Source of the DNA: Avichristensenella sp031550535
Lineage (GTDB): Bacteria; Bacillota; Clostridia; Christensenellales; Aristaeellaceae
Length of the DNA: 64,000 nt
NCBI GenBank assembly: GCA_031550535.1
Contig: JAVBOM010000008.1
Coordinates: forward strand, 236,379-300,378
Reading direction: 5' to 3'
Shown here piece by piece: positions 9,101 to 17,532 of this stretch. Under the pieces are notes generated by a model, which worked only from the letters and a program-made list of their open reading frames with translations, did not search any database and was not told the origin of the DNA. Position numbers and translations under genes: made by a program. Every line of letters starts with the position of its first letter. The first letter of the stretch is position 1.

Positions 9101-10768
9101 TCACATCTTCGTCACCACCCCAATACAAGCCCCAAACCTGCCCGAGAGCCTGCGCTTTCGGGCATCTTCCTATTCCGCCACATACCGCACCGCCATCGCC
9201 AGCGCGCTGTACCGGTCCTTATGCTGGTTCGACCGCGCGCAGTCATACGTGTACGTCCCCGCCGCGCTCACCTTCATCACGATGTTGCCCATCTCAATCT
9301 CCAGCGCGTCGGCTTCCAGATAGATCGCCTTCTCCTGTGAGGTCAAAGCCCGCGAGCTGCCGCCGTCATCATCGGCATCATCATCGCCAATGCTCGGCAG
9401 CTTCCCGTCCACAATGTTCCGAGAACTAACCGGCATTTCCAAGGAACGCTGCTCCAGCGCCACCCGCATGCAGGATACCATTTGCTGGTTCACGCTGGCG
9501 TTCGCTTTTACCGACCGCAGGATGGGCATGGCGTTGTGAATCATGCTCCGCTCATCGTCAAGAATCCATGGCACGTACTCCTTGCCTTCCGGGCTCGTCC
9601 ACGGTTGGCTCAAAAACTGCGGAAAAGCGTCGCCCAGGCCGTTGTGGTCGAAAACAATCTTTGTGATTTTAGGAAATCTCACATAGGTCAGCCGTACTTC
9701 ATCCGCCAGCGCGTCAAGCCTTTTGCCATGATAGGAGCGCAGGTACACCAGGCGCTTCGAGTACCCGCCATCCGCGTGTTCAATCAGCTTAATGACCACA
9801 ATCACCGCGTTGTCCGCTATCTTCTCGCCCGATGTCGCCAGGTCAACGCCCATCACGTATTCGGACGTGGAGCCTTTGGGCATGGCATATTCCACCGTTC
9901 GCAGCGTCCGGCAGGTTTCCGTCAGGTCGTATGGAAACACGCTGTTGCTTTCCGCGCCGACAAAGATGCTGCCGTACTCCATGGCGTATTTGCTTTCTGG
10001 CATCTTCTTCCGCTCGGAATCAAAGAAGCTCATGTCAGTAATACCCACCCGCGCGGCGGATCGGTAGTCCAGCGCGCACGCAAAAGCGGACGCGCTTCCG
10101 TGAACAAAGTCGCGTAACGCACCCATGAACATGCTGTAGAAGTAGTTGCTTTTAAGGCAAGCGGATGTTATCGAGACGGACTTGGAGGGGAAATCGTCAA
10201 TACCGAGGCTGTGGCAAATGGCGCGCTTAGTATTTTTCACAGGTGCTATGATGGCGTCAAGATCGTCGTTCTTAACTTCGGGACTTTCGTCAATCACCAC
10301 GATCTTCGCCCGGTTGCCGCGCATCGTACCAATGGAAAAGCTCTCAATCTTGGAGCCGTTCTTGAGCGAGCAAACGCCTTTGTTGCGTGATAATTGCACT
10401 GGCCGATGCCCGTCCTGGTGAATCTCGCGCAGGACCTCGGCGTTCTGGATGAAGAAATCGTTGATCTTCTTCACGATTAAAGTCGCCTGTTCTGCTGTCC
10501 CCGATACCACCGCAATGTGGGTGCCAGGGTACAGGATGCCCATGGCAAGGCAGCAGATACTGACCTACCACGTCTTCCCATAACCCCGCGATTTTACCAC
10601 CATCTACGTGTCCGCATTCCCAAACTGCCGCGCGACCACGCGCTGCGTATCCTTCAGGTTCACACCGAGGTAATCCACGATGAAGGCGTCAAGGTGCGTC
10701 CGCCAGTAGAGGATCTGTTTAGCCCATGCTTCCACATTCCGCTATTCTCTGGTTTGTTTGATTGCCAC
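9101..10768 (-). CDS. Terminase large subunit with four in-frame TAG codons
   Basis: Full length is 555 residues from GTG 10768 (AGGTGAT upstream) to TGA 9101. TAG occurs at codons 9 (10742-10744), 55 (10604-10606), 68 (10565-10567) and 533 (9170-9172). The Walker A loop is SRGYGKTW, with TAG directly after it, followed by VSICCLAMGILYPGTHIAVV; a Leu there fits the usual pattern of this family. Walker B is KIVVIDESPEV, and nuclease-type acidic motifs follow (VMGVDLATSG, VFDHNGLGD). The first ATG after the three N-terminal TAGs lies beyond the Walker A Lys, so a standard-code product could not hydrolyse ATP. The C-terminal readthrough adds 22 residues. The protein packages DNA into proheads. 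Confidence 0.9.
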
Positions 10769-10772
10769 TGTA

Positions 10773-11150
10773 TCACCTCGGCTCTTGATATGTAGCTGCC
10801 TGAAGCCGGACTGAAGCGAATTCACTGGCGGCATACTCTTTTCCACACCAGTTCATAGCCTGTTCCAATTCCGATACGGCAGACTTTCCGTTTCTGAACA
10901 CTGGCTTGAGCATCCATTCTAGCCGAGGTATCTCAATGTCAATGAACTCAACCGAGCTACAGTCAACTAGCACCAATGGCATCTGAAGCCGCAGCGCCGC
11001 TTCTATTCGATGACACCCCTCGAACAGCAGAAAAGCGTCGATATCGTCGTCAAGCACACCGCGAAGCTCAATAGAATCATAGCCCTTGGCATCATCAATC
11101 ACTTTTTGTAAATGATCGTCCCTGTACTCATGAATTGCTATGATACGCAT
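10773..11150 (-). CDS. Small protein with a ParB-N-like GCHRIEAA motif
   Basis: The protein has 125 residues from ATG 11150, with GGAGG at good spacing. The segment LFEGCHRIEAALRLQMPLVL resembles the DG-HR-AA box of ParB/Srx-type nucleotide-binding domains, and the preceding SIELRGVLDDDIDAFL fits that fold. There is no helix-turn-helix, so it is not a full partition protein. It ends TGA two bases before the terminase ribosome-binding region and is likely co-translated with it. It contains no TAG. It may assist packaging or DNA modification; function is unassigned. Confidence 0.55.
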   Translation of the reverse strand: MRIIAIHEYRDDHLQKVIDDAKGYDSIELRGVLDDDIDAFLLFEGCHRIEAALRLQMPLVLVDCSSVEFIDIEIPRLEWMLKPVFRNGKSAVSELEQAMNWCGKEYAASEFASVRLQAATYQEPR

Positions 11151-11319
11151 AAATGCCCCTCCAATGTACTGCTTGCTCCAGTTTACCATTTTGATATCGG
11201 ACAATCAAGATTGCATTCAGTGATGGGCAAGCGTACCCGCTTTCGCAATCCCGCGCGTCGCATATGGGAATCCGCCGAAGAAAACGAAAAATGAAGCGTC
11301 ATGTACGCGGGCTCGCAAC

Positions 11320-12219
11320 TCACCCTAAGTTATCCAGCCCAACAGCCGCTACCGTATGCCGGAAGTCCTCAATAATCCGGTCAATATCATCCTTCGGGAA
11401 ATTTACCTTCGTAGTCTGTAGCACGCCCGTCCCCTCAATCTTCTGAATAATCTACCCGAGCGCCCCAAGCCCCGCGTTCGCGCCGGGTTTTCTTTTGCAT
11501 GCCGCAAAGTTGGCGCTCTTGCTCAGGTTATCAAAAATCCCCTGCGCCTCTTTCCAGTTGGTGATAGTCGTCTGCCCGTGCCGCATCTTGTTGTAGGCCA
11601 AATCCGCGTCCAGTGACGCCTTTGATACCTTCCGGGCATAATCCCTTATGCTCTCGTTATCAAGCTCAAAATCCTCAGCCAGTTGGTCGTAATACCCGTT
11701 CAGGTAGTCGATTTCCCGCTGCGTGAACATGCCGTTCCACGTCCGGTCAAAGATCAGCGTGGAACCTTCGCCGTTGGTTTCCTCCGTCGCCTCATCCCGT
11801 ATACCGGGGTACTCAACCATCCCGCTGTCGTCCGATATGTTGTTCGCGTAGATGTAAAAGTTCGGCAAATTCATCAGCGAAAAATAGAATCGGCACGCGG
11901 TCTTGGCCTCCAGCTTCGCGCGCCGCTCAGGGCTCTCGGCGGCTTTCAGGTAGTCCGCGTTGTTCGTCAGCGTGTACCGCGCCTTTTTCATCGCGGCGTC
12001 GTACTGCTGATTCGTATAGGTGCGGTTGTTGTAGTAGCAGTATTCCCGCAGCGAATCGGGACCGGTGCAGAACGCCCCGGCGCACTCCTTGCACCACGCG
12101 TCGCAGAAGGATTGTGTCGTCCAATCCTTGTTAGGGTAAAATGCGTTGATCGGGAGCACCCGCCCGCACTTCACGCAGACCTTGCTCATTTCCTTTTTGC
12201 CTCGTTTCACAGGCGGCAT
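11320..12219 (-). CDS. Zinc-ribbon phage protein upstream of terminase (small-terminase candidate), TAG at codon 256
   Basis: The protein has 299 residues from ATG 12219 (GGGAG upstream) when TAG 11452-11454 is read; it then adds 43 residues (IIQKIEGTGVLQTTKVNFPK and onward) before TGA. An N-terminal Cys-rich unit (CVKCGRVLPINAFYPN, then CDAWCKEC) is a zinc ribbon like those of HNH-type or packaging accessory proteins. The middle is helical (FTQREIDYLNGYYDQLAEDF). Its position directly before the ParB-like and terminase genes suggests a DNA-binding packaging partner. Unlike other late genes, its TAG is near the C-terminus. The tail keeps coding character, so I prefer readthrough, but a stop at TAG is possible. 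Confidence 0.6.
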
Positions 12220-12296
12220 CGTCTCACTCCCATATAACAAATCCCCTCCGGCGCCGCCGAAGGGGTATGTGAACTTCATTATTTTCTGTCGTGTCT

Positions 12297-12395
12297 TTAC
12301 CGTTTCATGTCTGACGTAAGCCGAAAGGCTCGTCCGATCCCGAAGCATCCCTCCTTGTTCTTCACTTCCACTTGGCAGTCCAGCGCTTCATCCAT
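12297..12395 (-). CDS. Small ORF (32 aa) before the zinc-ribbon gene
   Basis: ATG 12395 follows GGAGG at about 7-nt spacing; the product is MDEALDCQVEVKNKEGCFGI and onward, ending at TAA. It is on the same strand and just upstream of the zinc-ribbon/terminase genes. A near-palindromic hairpin (12243-12265, CCCCT...AGGGG) lies between them. The good ribosome-binding site is the only support. Confidence 0.35.
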   Translation of the reverse strand: MDEALDCQVEVKNKEGCFGIGRAFRLTSDMKR

Positions 12396-12741
12396 CAGCA
12401 TCCCTCCGCTTCAGATCCTTTCGATGGTATGATTGTACCGCTGCTTTATGAACCCAATATGATCCCGGCGTTAGAATATCGTGAAGAAATTATGAATGGC
12501 GGCTTGGCGGAGCCTGTTGGGTCTTACGTCAAACTCCGCCATAGCCCGTGAACCGCCGCACGCGCCGTCAGCTCGGCCCCGGCTTCTTTGGATAGATACA
12601 ATACTTCAATGTCTCTCGGATAGTGACGCTCCAGTTTGCATTTGGGGAAGTTGCCTCATCGTATGGCTTTTCTTCTTGATATGGTTGTGATAAAATGTGA
12701 GAAAAAAAGCTCAATGACGGCAGCACGAATGGAGTTTTGAA
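12396..12741. other. Intergenic gap before the Mrr-like gene
   Basis: This 346-bp gap separates the minus-strand packaging genes from the divergent plus-strand nuclease gene. Base composition shifts to AT-rich toward its right end, matching the nuclease gene. A possible -10 element (TAAAAT near 12690) lies there with no convincing -35. I see no gene or RNA. Confidence 0.4.
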
Positions 12742-13701
12742 ATGAGCATCAACGTATATTATGAAAACGGCGTTCTTGTCTCCCTTGCCATAAATGAAAA
12801 AGAGTATTTTCTTGAAAACGAAGAAAATATCGTAATTCCAATTTCCGAACTAAAAGAGGAATCAATTGATGAACTCCCTATTGGCATTACACTTGAAATA
12901 TGTGATACGTATACAGATGACATGATCATGCTACACAACGTCCCAACACATATCTGCCAGATCTCCAAGGGCAAGTTTTTGGCAAGCTTTGATGAAACGA
13001 TTACTCGAAAGTATTGGGATGCTCCGGTTGGTCTAAAACTATGGATGGAAACCAAGCGAGATATAATATCAGAACGCGAAAGTGAGTTACATGATGTTAA
13101 AGTAGAGAATTACGATGACGATGGAGCCTATATAAGTTTGAATTATTCCGGAATTATAAAGGCTCAATCGTTCGCAGAGTTGTTTCTATTCTTGGATACA
13201 TTATATGGCGAGATCGAAGGTGCTACAGATATTGCCCTTGGCTCACCATTTGAGAGAATTGAAAACTGTAAACACGAAAGTGATTTTACTATAAAGGTGT
13301 TATTGCCTTTACTACGAAAACTCGGGTTTTCGAACGTCAAATACAACCACGGCAACAAGGAATACGGGAAAGACATAACTTTTGCGCGCCGTACTGAGTT
13401 TGATGATTATGAGTTCTACGGCGTACAAGTCAAGTTTGGGGATGTTTCTGGAGGTGCAACTGGAGAGATAAACGGTCTCATATCGCAAGTAAATGACGCC
13501 TTCAGTATGCCTTTCTACGATATATATACTCGCAATCAAGTCAGAGTATCGAAAGTTGCCATTGTAATTTCTGGCAAATTCACCAATAACGCTATGGAGA
13601 AAATCGTTAGTGGAATTACTGATTACCCCATGAAAAACAACACGATCTTCATCGATGGAGATAAGATCAATACACTTATCGAGCGATACAGGAGACATTG
13701 A
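12742..13701 (+). CDS. Mrr-like restriction endonuclease-fold protein (AT-rich cargo)
   Basis: The protein has 319 residues. The C-terminal half (about 170-310) reads as a PD-(D/E)XK restriction domain: ESDFTIKVLLPLLRKLGF, then EYGKDITFARR and YGVQVKFGDVSG, giving the Asp and the Gln-x-Lys of the Mrr-type active site. The N-terminal half is beta-rich and unassigned. The gene is visibly more AT-rich than everything around it, with many AAA, ATA and GAT codons, and is on the opposite strand to its neighbours, so it is probably a recent acquisition. It may act as a defence or superinfection-exclusion nuclease; no methylase partner is nearby. It ends TGA. Confidence 0.65.
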   Translation: MSINVYYENGVLVSLAINEKEYFLENEENIVIPISELKEESIDELPIGITLEICDTYTDDMIMLHNVPTHICQISKGKFLASFDETITRKYWDAPVGLKLWMETKRDIISERESELHDVKVENYDDDGAYISLNYSGIIKAQSFAELFLFLDTLYGEIEGATDIALGSPFERIENCKHESDFTIKVLLPLLRKLGFSNVKYNHGNKEYGKDITFARRTEFDDYEFYGVQVKFGDVSGGATGEINGLISQVNDAFSMPFYDIYTRNQVRVSKVAIVISGKFTNNAMEKIVSGITDYPMKNNTIFIDGDKINTLIERYRRH

Positions 13702-13757
13702 CAACAAATGTAAATCTATGGACAAATCGCTTTTACAAACAGAAAAGCCACATCTGA

Positions 13758-14921
13758 TCACACCCCCACCGGATACACGCACCTTCGCCCATACCCGCGC
13801 TCCATCACCATCACCAGCGCCCCCGGCTTCCCCCCAAACCCCAGCCGCTGCGCATACCGGTCAGCCCCGCAGACGCTCGGCACCCGCACCACCAGCGCGC
13901 TCCCGCTGTCTGTATACCCGCTTATGGCTTCGGCCTCCCTGTGCTTGTGCCCGCACACCATGAAGTCTACTTTCTCGCCGTACAGTAGCATCGCTTGCTT
14001 CGCCGCCGCCTCCATCGTCTTGGTGTCCGTGTCGTGCGATAGCAAAAAAGAGAACCCCTGCACATCCAGCACCTTCATCGCTTTCGTCGGCATGTCGATG
14101 GTCACAGCCGGGGTATCCCGGAACCGCTCCGCCAGATACCAGGTGATTATTCGCTCCATGTTTTCGTTCTCAAACTCGCCCCGCTTGCTCCCCAGGGGCC
14201 GCACTTCCGTATGGTTCCCGTCCACGGAATACACCCGCACGCTCGCCATCTCCCCAAGCCGCGCAATCCACTGTGCCATATACTCCGCATAGCGCATCGC
14301 GCTCTCGACAATACCCCAGCGCAGCTTCATAAGTTGGCTTGCCCGCAGCATCCCATCAAGCGAATCCCCGCACAATAGCAGCGTCACATTCCAGATGTCT
14401 TCCCGCTCCATGATGCGCAGCACCTCGGCCAGCAGCGTTTCCATCCGCTGCTCGAACACCTCCGGGCTGTAGGCGTTGACAATCTCGTCATGCAGGCCGG
14501 TGATGGCCCACTCCGCGCCGTAGTGGCAGTCAGCTACGCAGACCACCAGCGACTTGTCTGCCGGATCGCACAGGCACATGGCCGGTTCCACCACCATGGG
14601 GGGTAGGGCCTGGATGGATTGCGCTATCGTCTCCCGCAGCGCCTCGCTCCGGGCGTCGGCGCGGTATGCGGCGTTTATCTCCGTGCGCAGGTCGCGCAGT
14701 TTTTGCACCTCAAACCGTTCTGCCGTGGGCAAGTCGGTGGCGTCCGCGCCGGGGTTCAGCATCCCGGCCTCGTGCGCCAAGCGTATGCCCGCGCCCATCT
14801 TGCGGAGCTGATCGGGATGGATGCCCAGACCGCTTTTCTCCGCAAGCTCTATCCAGTCCAGGTCGGAAAGGCCGGTAACTTTCGCGTGCAGTGCGGATAC
14901 CTACTCTTGTTGTGTCATCAT
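13758..14921 (-). CDS. Calcineurin-type metallophosphoesterase, in-frame TAG at codon 7
   Basis: The protein has 387 residues from ATG 14921 (GGAGGTGATCT upstream) with TAG 14901-14903 read. Residues 10-60 hold a helical DNA-binding-like element (WIELAEKSGLGIHPDQLRKM, then GAGIRLAHEAG) common at the front of this phage family. The phosphoesterase motifs follow: VADCHYGAEW, LCGDSLDG, VDGNHTEV and CGHKHREAE, giving the metal ligands. This family occurs beside terminase genes in many phages; its substrate is unknown. The alternative start (14798) would cut the N-terminal element in two and has no ribosome-binding site, which supports readthrough. It ends TGA. Confidence 0.85.
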
Positions 14922-15051
14922 AGATCACCTCCGCGTATAAATTGATATGGTTATGAGGCGGTGCTTGATTCGTATGCGCTTCACACCGTCTCCATTTATC
15001 GACATATAATGAGAGATAACGATAGGTCCTTTTCGCCGGGGAGGTTTCCAA

Positions 15052-15786
15052 ATGCTTGGACGGAATCGCTGCAACGGAATATCGCCAGCATGCCATTCGC
15101 TGTATGGGCCAGTCAATTGGATTGATCGGCCATCCTCAACATGCCCACCGGGACCGCAAGGTCCCCCCGGTCCACAGGGCGTTCCGGGTCCCCAAGGTAT
15201 TACCGGAACCACTGGCCCACAAGGCCAACCAGGCTCCGCAGGCACCACAGGTCCGCAGGGAGTGCCGGGGTTGCAAGGAGCCCAAGGGGCGCAGGGCATA
15301 ACGGGTCCGACTGGCACTGAAGGTTTACAAGGTGTGCCTGGTGCTCAAGGCCCAACAGGGACAGTAGCCATGGCATTTGGCGGGTTGTTCAGCAATCCCC
15401 TCAGCCTGCCGTTTGGCGCGGCCGGAGGTTTCCAGGTGCCACTTGCCAATCAGTTTTCAAGCATGATAAACGTAGGCAGTTTCATACCGGGCAACCTGAT
15501 TACGCAGCATGAAGGCCAATGGCTGGTCACGTTCCAGGTATCAGGCACCGCAAGTGTGACATCTTCAATCAACGCACGTGTGCTGTTCAATGGCGATCCG
15601 ATAAGCGCTCTTCAAATGACTCTGACCGCGACGGGCGGGGGACCGCCTGTGTATCTTAGTGCTACGAATGTGATGTTTTTGCCGCTGGGTGCTGTGCTTG
15701 GGCTTTGGCTGTATTCCAGCACAACCACGACCTTTACGCTTTCATCGGGCGCGGGCGCAAACATTTCGCTTGTTCAGGTTGGTTAA
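15052..15786 (+). CDS. Collagen-like (BclA-type) surface protein
   Basis: The protein has 244 residues. After about 30 N-terminal residues (Cys-containing, no signal peptide) come some 28 Gly-X-Y triplets (PPGPQGPPGPQGVPGPQG and onward, ending GAQGPTG). A C-terminal beta-rich head of about 125 residues follows (FGGLFSNPLSLPFGAAGG to NISLVQVG). This is the trimeric collagen-stalk-plus-head plan of exosporium and spore-surface proteins such as BclA. It ends TAA. It sits divergent from the metallophosphoesterase. The element itself is inserted in a host collagen-like gene, so this copy may alter or replace the host spore surface in lysogens. Confidence 0.8.
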   Translation: MLGRNRCNGISPACHSLYGPVNWIDRPSSTCPPGPQGPPGPQGVPGPQGITGTTGPQGQPGSAGTTGPQGVPGLQGAQGAQGITGPTGTEGLQGVPGAQGPTGTVAMAFGGLFSNPLSLPFGAAGGFQVPLANQFSSMINVGSFIPGNLITQHEGQWLVTFQVSGTASVTSSINARVLFNGDPISALQMTLTATGGGPPVYLSATNVMFLPLGAVLGLWLYSSTTTTFTLSSGAGANISLVQVG

Positions 15787-15813
15787 TCATGTGATTAACT
15801 CGTTTCAGGGTAT

Positions 15814-15835
15814 AAAAAACCGCCATCGCTGGCGG
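15814..15835 (-). terminator. Terminator for XRE gene 1
   Basis: On the minus strand CCGCCA-GCGA-TGGCGG is followed by TTTTTT, five bases past the regulator's stop codon. It may also stop plus-strand readthrough from the collagen-like gene. Confidence 0.75.
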
Positions 15836-15839
15836 GTCA

Positions 15840-16106
15840 TCATTGCTGTTTCCTTTTCTCTCTGAAGTCAAGCAAATCACCAGGCTCTAGCTCGAAATAA
15901 TCTGCCAAACGAAACAGAACATCAAGCGAAAAAGATCGAACAACACTCGGGGATTCGATGAAGCTGATGTACGACCGGCTAATGCCTATATCGTCGGCCA
16001 ACTGCTCCTGCGTAACGCCTTTCAACTTGCGATAGTAGGCGACGTTAAGCCCAAGCATGATGAACCGATCTCTGTTCTTGAAGGAAATCTTCGCTGCTTT
16101 CGCCAT
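15840..16106 (-). CDS. XRE-family small repressor 1
   Basis: This 88-residue cytoplasmic protein has one helix-turn-helix of the Cro/C1 type (residues about 15-75: LGLNVAYYRKLKGVTQEQLA, then IGISRSYISFIESP, then LFRLADYFELEPGDLL). It is divergent from SLOG-like gene 1 across a gap holding a consensus promoter overlapped by dyads, so it probably represses that promoter. It is a clear paralog of the XRE protein at 16977-17228 (both have GLNxAYYRK and SxSLxxxFR). It ends TGA. Confidence 0.85.
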   Translation of the reverse strand: MAKAAKISFKNRDRFIMLGLNVAYYRKLKGVTQEQLADDIGISRSYISFIESPSVVRSFSLDVLFRLADYFELEPGDLLDFREKRKQQ

Positions 16107-16170
16107 ATCTCATCACCAAAGTAATTCTACCGAAAAATGGAACACAGGAAAACTTACACCGTGTAGCGTA

Positions 16171-16221
16171 TTGACTACAAAGAGTAGTCATCATATAATC
16201 ATCAGTAGGCAAACTCCTACT
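16171..16221 (+). promoter_or_regulatory. Consensus sigma-A promoter with overlapping operator dyads
   Basis: TTGACT (16171-16176), 17-nt spacer, TATAAT (16194-16199). The dyad GACTAC-aaaga-GTAGTC (16173-16189) covers the -35 and spacer, and AGTAGG-caaact-CCTACT (16204-16221) lies at the start of the transcript. It drives SLOG-like gene 1 and is probably controlled by the divergent XRE protein. Confidence 0.8.
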
Positions 16222-16270
16222 GAAACTGTGGTCGGTAGAAAAGCAGAGTTCAACAGGCGAGGTGTGCAAC

Positions 16271-16669
16271 ATGAAATCCTGCCTAGTCTACGGCCACAGC
16301 ACCGAAGCCCTCAGCGCCGACTTGCTTGTGGCATACAGGCAGCAGGTCGGCACACTCGCGGGCATGGTCCTCGGCCACGGCTTCCTTAGCGTCTTCTTTG
16401 ATCCCTCGGATGAGGTCGGCCATTGGTTCGCCCAGTCCGTCAGCATCAAAAACCAGTTGGGGGGAAGACTGCCCGCCCGCCTGTTTCGGTATCGCTGTAC
16501 AGGGTTCCCGGATTGGGAGGACATCCATTTTCCCGAAACCCACACCCTGACCCTCGGCAGCGGGTCGTTGTCACTCATGCAAAAGAACCTTCGCCTCACA
16601 GCGCATGACATCGTTGCGCTCACGGCAACGACCAGAAACTATATCGACATGTGGGCTACCCTAGAGTAA
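16271..16669 (+). CDS. SLOG-like protein 1
   Basis: The protein has 132 residues from ATG 16271 (GGCGAGGTG upstream). It starts CLVYGHSTEALS, the beta-strand plus GH-turn that opens SLOG/DUF1273-type Rossmann proteins, and later has LTAHDIVALTATTRNYIDMW. It is shorter than the SLOG-like genes at 20.6-22.3 kb. Such domains bind nucleotides or nucleotide-derived ligands; the ligand here is unknown. It is transcribed from the operator-controlled promoter at 16171. It ends TAA. Family assignment is by pattern and is tentative. Confidence 0.5.
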   Translation: MKSCLVYGHSTEALSADLLVAYRQQVGTLAGMVLGHGFLSVFFDPSDEVGHWFAQSVSIKNQLGGRLPARLFRYRCTGFPDWEDIHFPETHTLTLGSGSLSLMQKNLRLTAHDIVALTATTRNYIDMWATLE

Positions 16670-16757
16670 CCCGCTGTTTATATCTTTTATGGATAGTCTT
16701 TGGTGCTCTACTGTATTCATCGCTCGTGCGCCGGAACCGTAGCGGGGCTGATGTGAT

Positions 16758-16935
16758 TTGTCTGGGAGGGTGGCGAAGTATGATGTGTGGTATCAGGATT
16801 TGTTCAATCGGCTGGATGCGCCGCTATACCGCTATGCCCGTGCGTAACTGGGTAAAAGCTGCCTCGGATTGTCCCGGGGGTATGAGGAAATCGTACAGGG
16901 TGCGTCTGCGGCCAGCCCGCAACTCCCCGTATCGC
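16758..16935 (+). pseudogene. Decayed 5' duplicate of the sigma-factor gene
   Basis: This stretch and its upstream 70 bp match the 5' end of the sigma gene at 17533, including the shared leader (CTACTGTA-TCATCGCTCGTG) and protein text DLFNRLDAPLYRYARA versus DLFARLYTPLCRYAHA. The first in-frame stop is TAA (16845-16847), where the intact copy has CAA (Gln). The frame then continues LGKSCLGLSRGYEEIVQ against LGKSNLGVSGGYEEIVQ before similarity ends at the XRE terminator. It is a remnant with no product expected. Confidence 0.75.
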
Positions 16936-16951
16936 GGTGCAGAGTGCAAAG

Positions 16952-16975
16952 AAAAACCGCCATGTTACTGGCGGT
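16952..16975 (-). terminator. Terminator for XRE gene 2
   Basis: On the minus strand ACCGCCA-GTAACA-TGGCGGT is followed by TTTTTC, immediately after the regulator's stop codon. Confidence 0.75.
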
Positions 16976-16976
16976 G

Positions 16977-17228
16977 CTATTCGCGAAACTCAAAGAGTTT
17001 GGTTTCTTTCACGTCCAATGCCTTGGCGATTCGGAAAATGATTTCGAGCGAGAATGATCGCATAACGTTTGGTGCTTCAATGGAACTGATATACGTCCTG
17101 CTGATGTCAATCATGGCCGCTAACTCTTCTTGAGTAAGGCCAGCCCGCTTTCTGTAGTAGGCGATATTCAAGCCAAGCTGTATGTATTTTTCTCTGAACT
17201 CAGGAGAAATCATGATTTGCTTCGGCAT
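16977..17228 (-). CDS. XRE-family small repressor 2
   Basis: The protein has 83 residues with a single Cro/C1-type helix-turn-helix (LGLNIAYYRKRAGLTQEELA, then IDISRTYISSIEAP), paralogous to XRE protein 1. It is divergent from the sigma-factor gene; a 10-bp perfect dyad around a consensus promoter in the shared gap is its likely operator. The stop is TAG, with a TAA four codons on (suppressed extension: HRQ). It is probably expressed in the lysogenic state. Confidence 0.85.
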   Translation of the reverse strand: MPKQIMISPEFREKYIQLGLNIAYYRKRAGLTQEELAAMIDISRTYISSIEAPNVMRSFSLEIIFRIAKALDVKETKLFEFRE

Positions 17229-17287
17229 AAATACACCCCACCAAACGTTGTGCGTCTATTGTAACGATTTTTCATGTTTTCATAAAC

Positions 17288-17333
17288 AAACAACATATTA
17301 TCTATTGACGTTATGTTGTTTGCATTCTATAAT
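17288..17333 (+). promoter_or_regulatory. Consensus promoter flanked by a perfect 10-bp operator dyad
   Basis: TTGACG (17305-17310), 17-nt spacer, TATAAT (17328-17333). AAACAACATA (17288-17297) and TATGTTGTTT (17312-17321) form a perfect inverted repeat spanning the -35. It is positioned to control the sigma-factor gene through the divergent XRE protein 2. The leader to the gene is about 200 nt. Confidence 0.8.
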
Positions 17334-17532
17334 TTATCGTGATCGTTACCTGTCGATCCGGGAGACGTTTCCTCACCGTCAGGGGCGTATTCAGACAAAC
17401 GGAGCCGACCAAGTGTTTTTCCAGTGATGGGCTTCCTTATTTGGCCCGCCGCGTTCCAAAATAACGAACTCTCCGTGGCGCTCTACTGTACTCATCGCTC
17501 GTGCGCCGGGAACGTAGCGGGAGTGAAGCATA

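Noticed and set aside
1..14921. Interpreting the in-frame TAGs as pseudogene decay or sequencing errors
   Set aside because: All confidently placed interruptions in the head and replication genes are TAG, never TGA or frameshift, with intact sequence on both sides, and an amber-decoding tRNA is present in the element.
16651..17133. A 160-residue gene overlapping XRE-2 on the plus strand
   Set aside because: Its reading frame is not the frame conserved with the sigma gene, it crosses a terminator and the opposite-strand regulator, and it lacks a good start.
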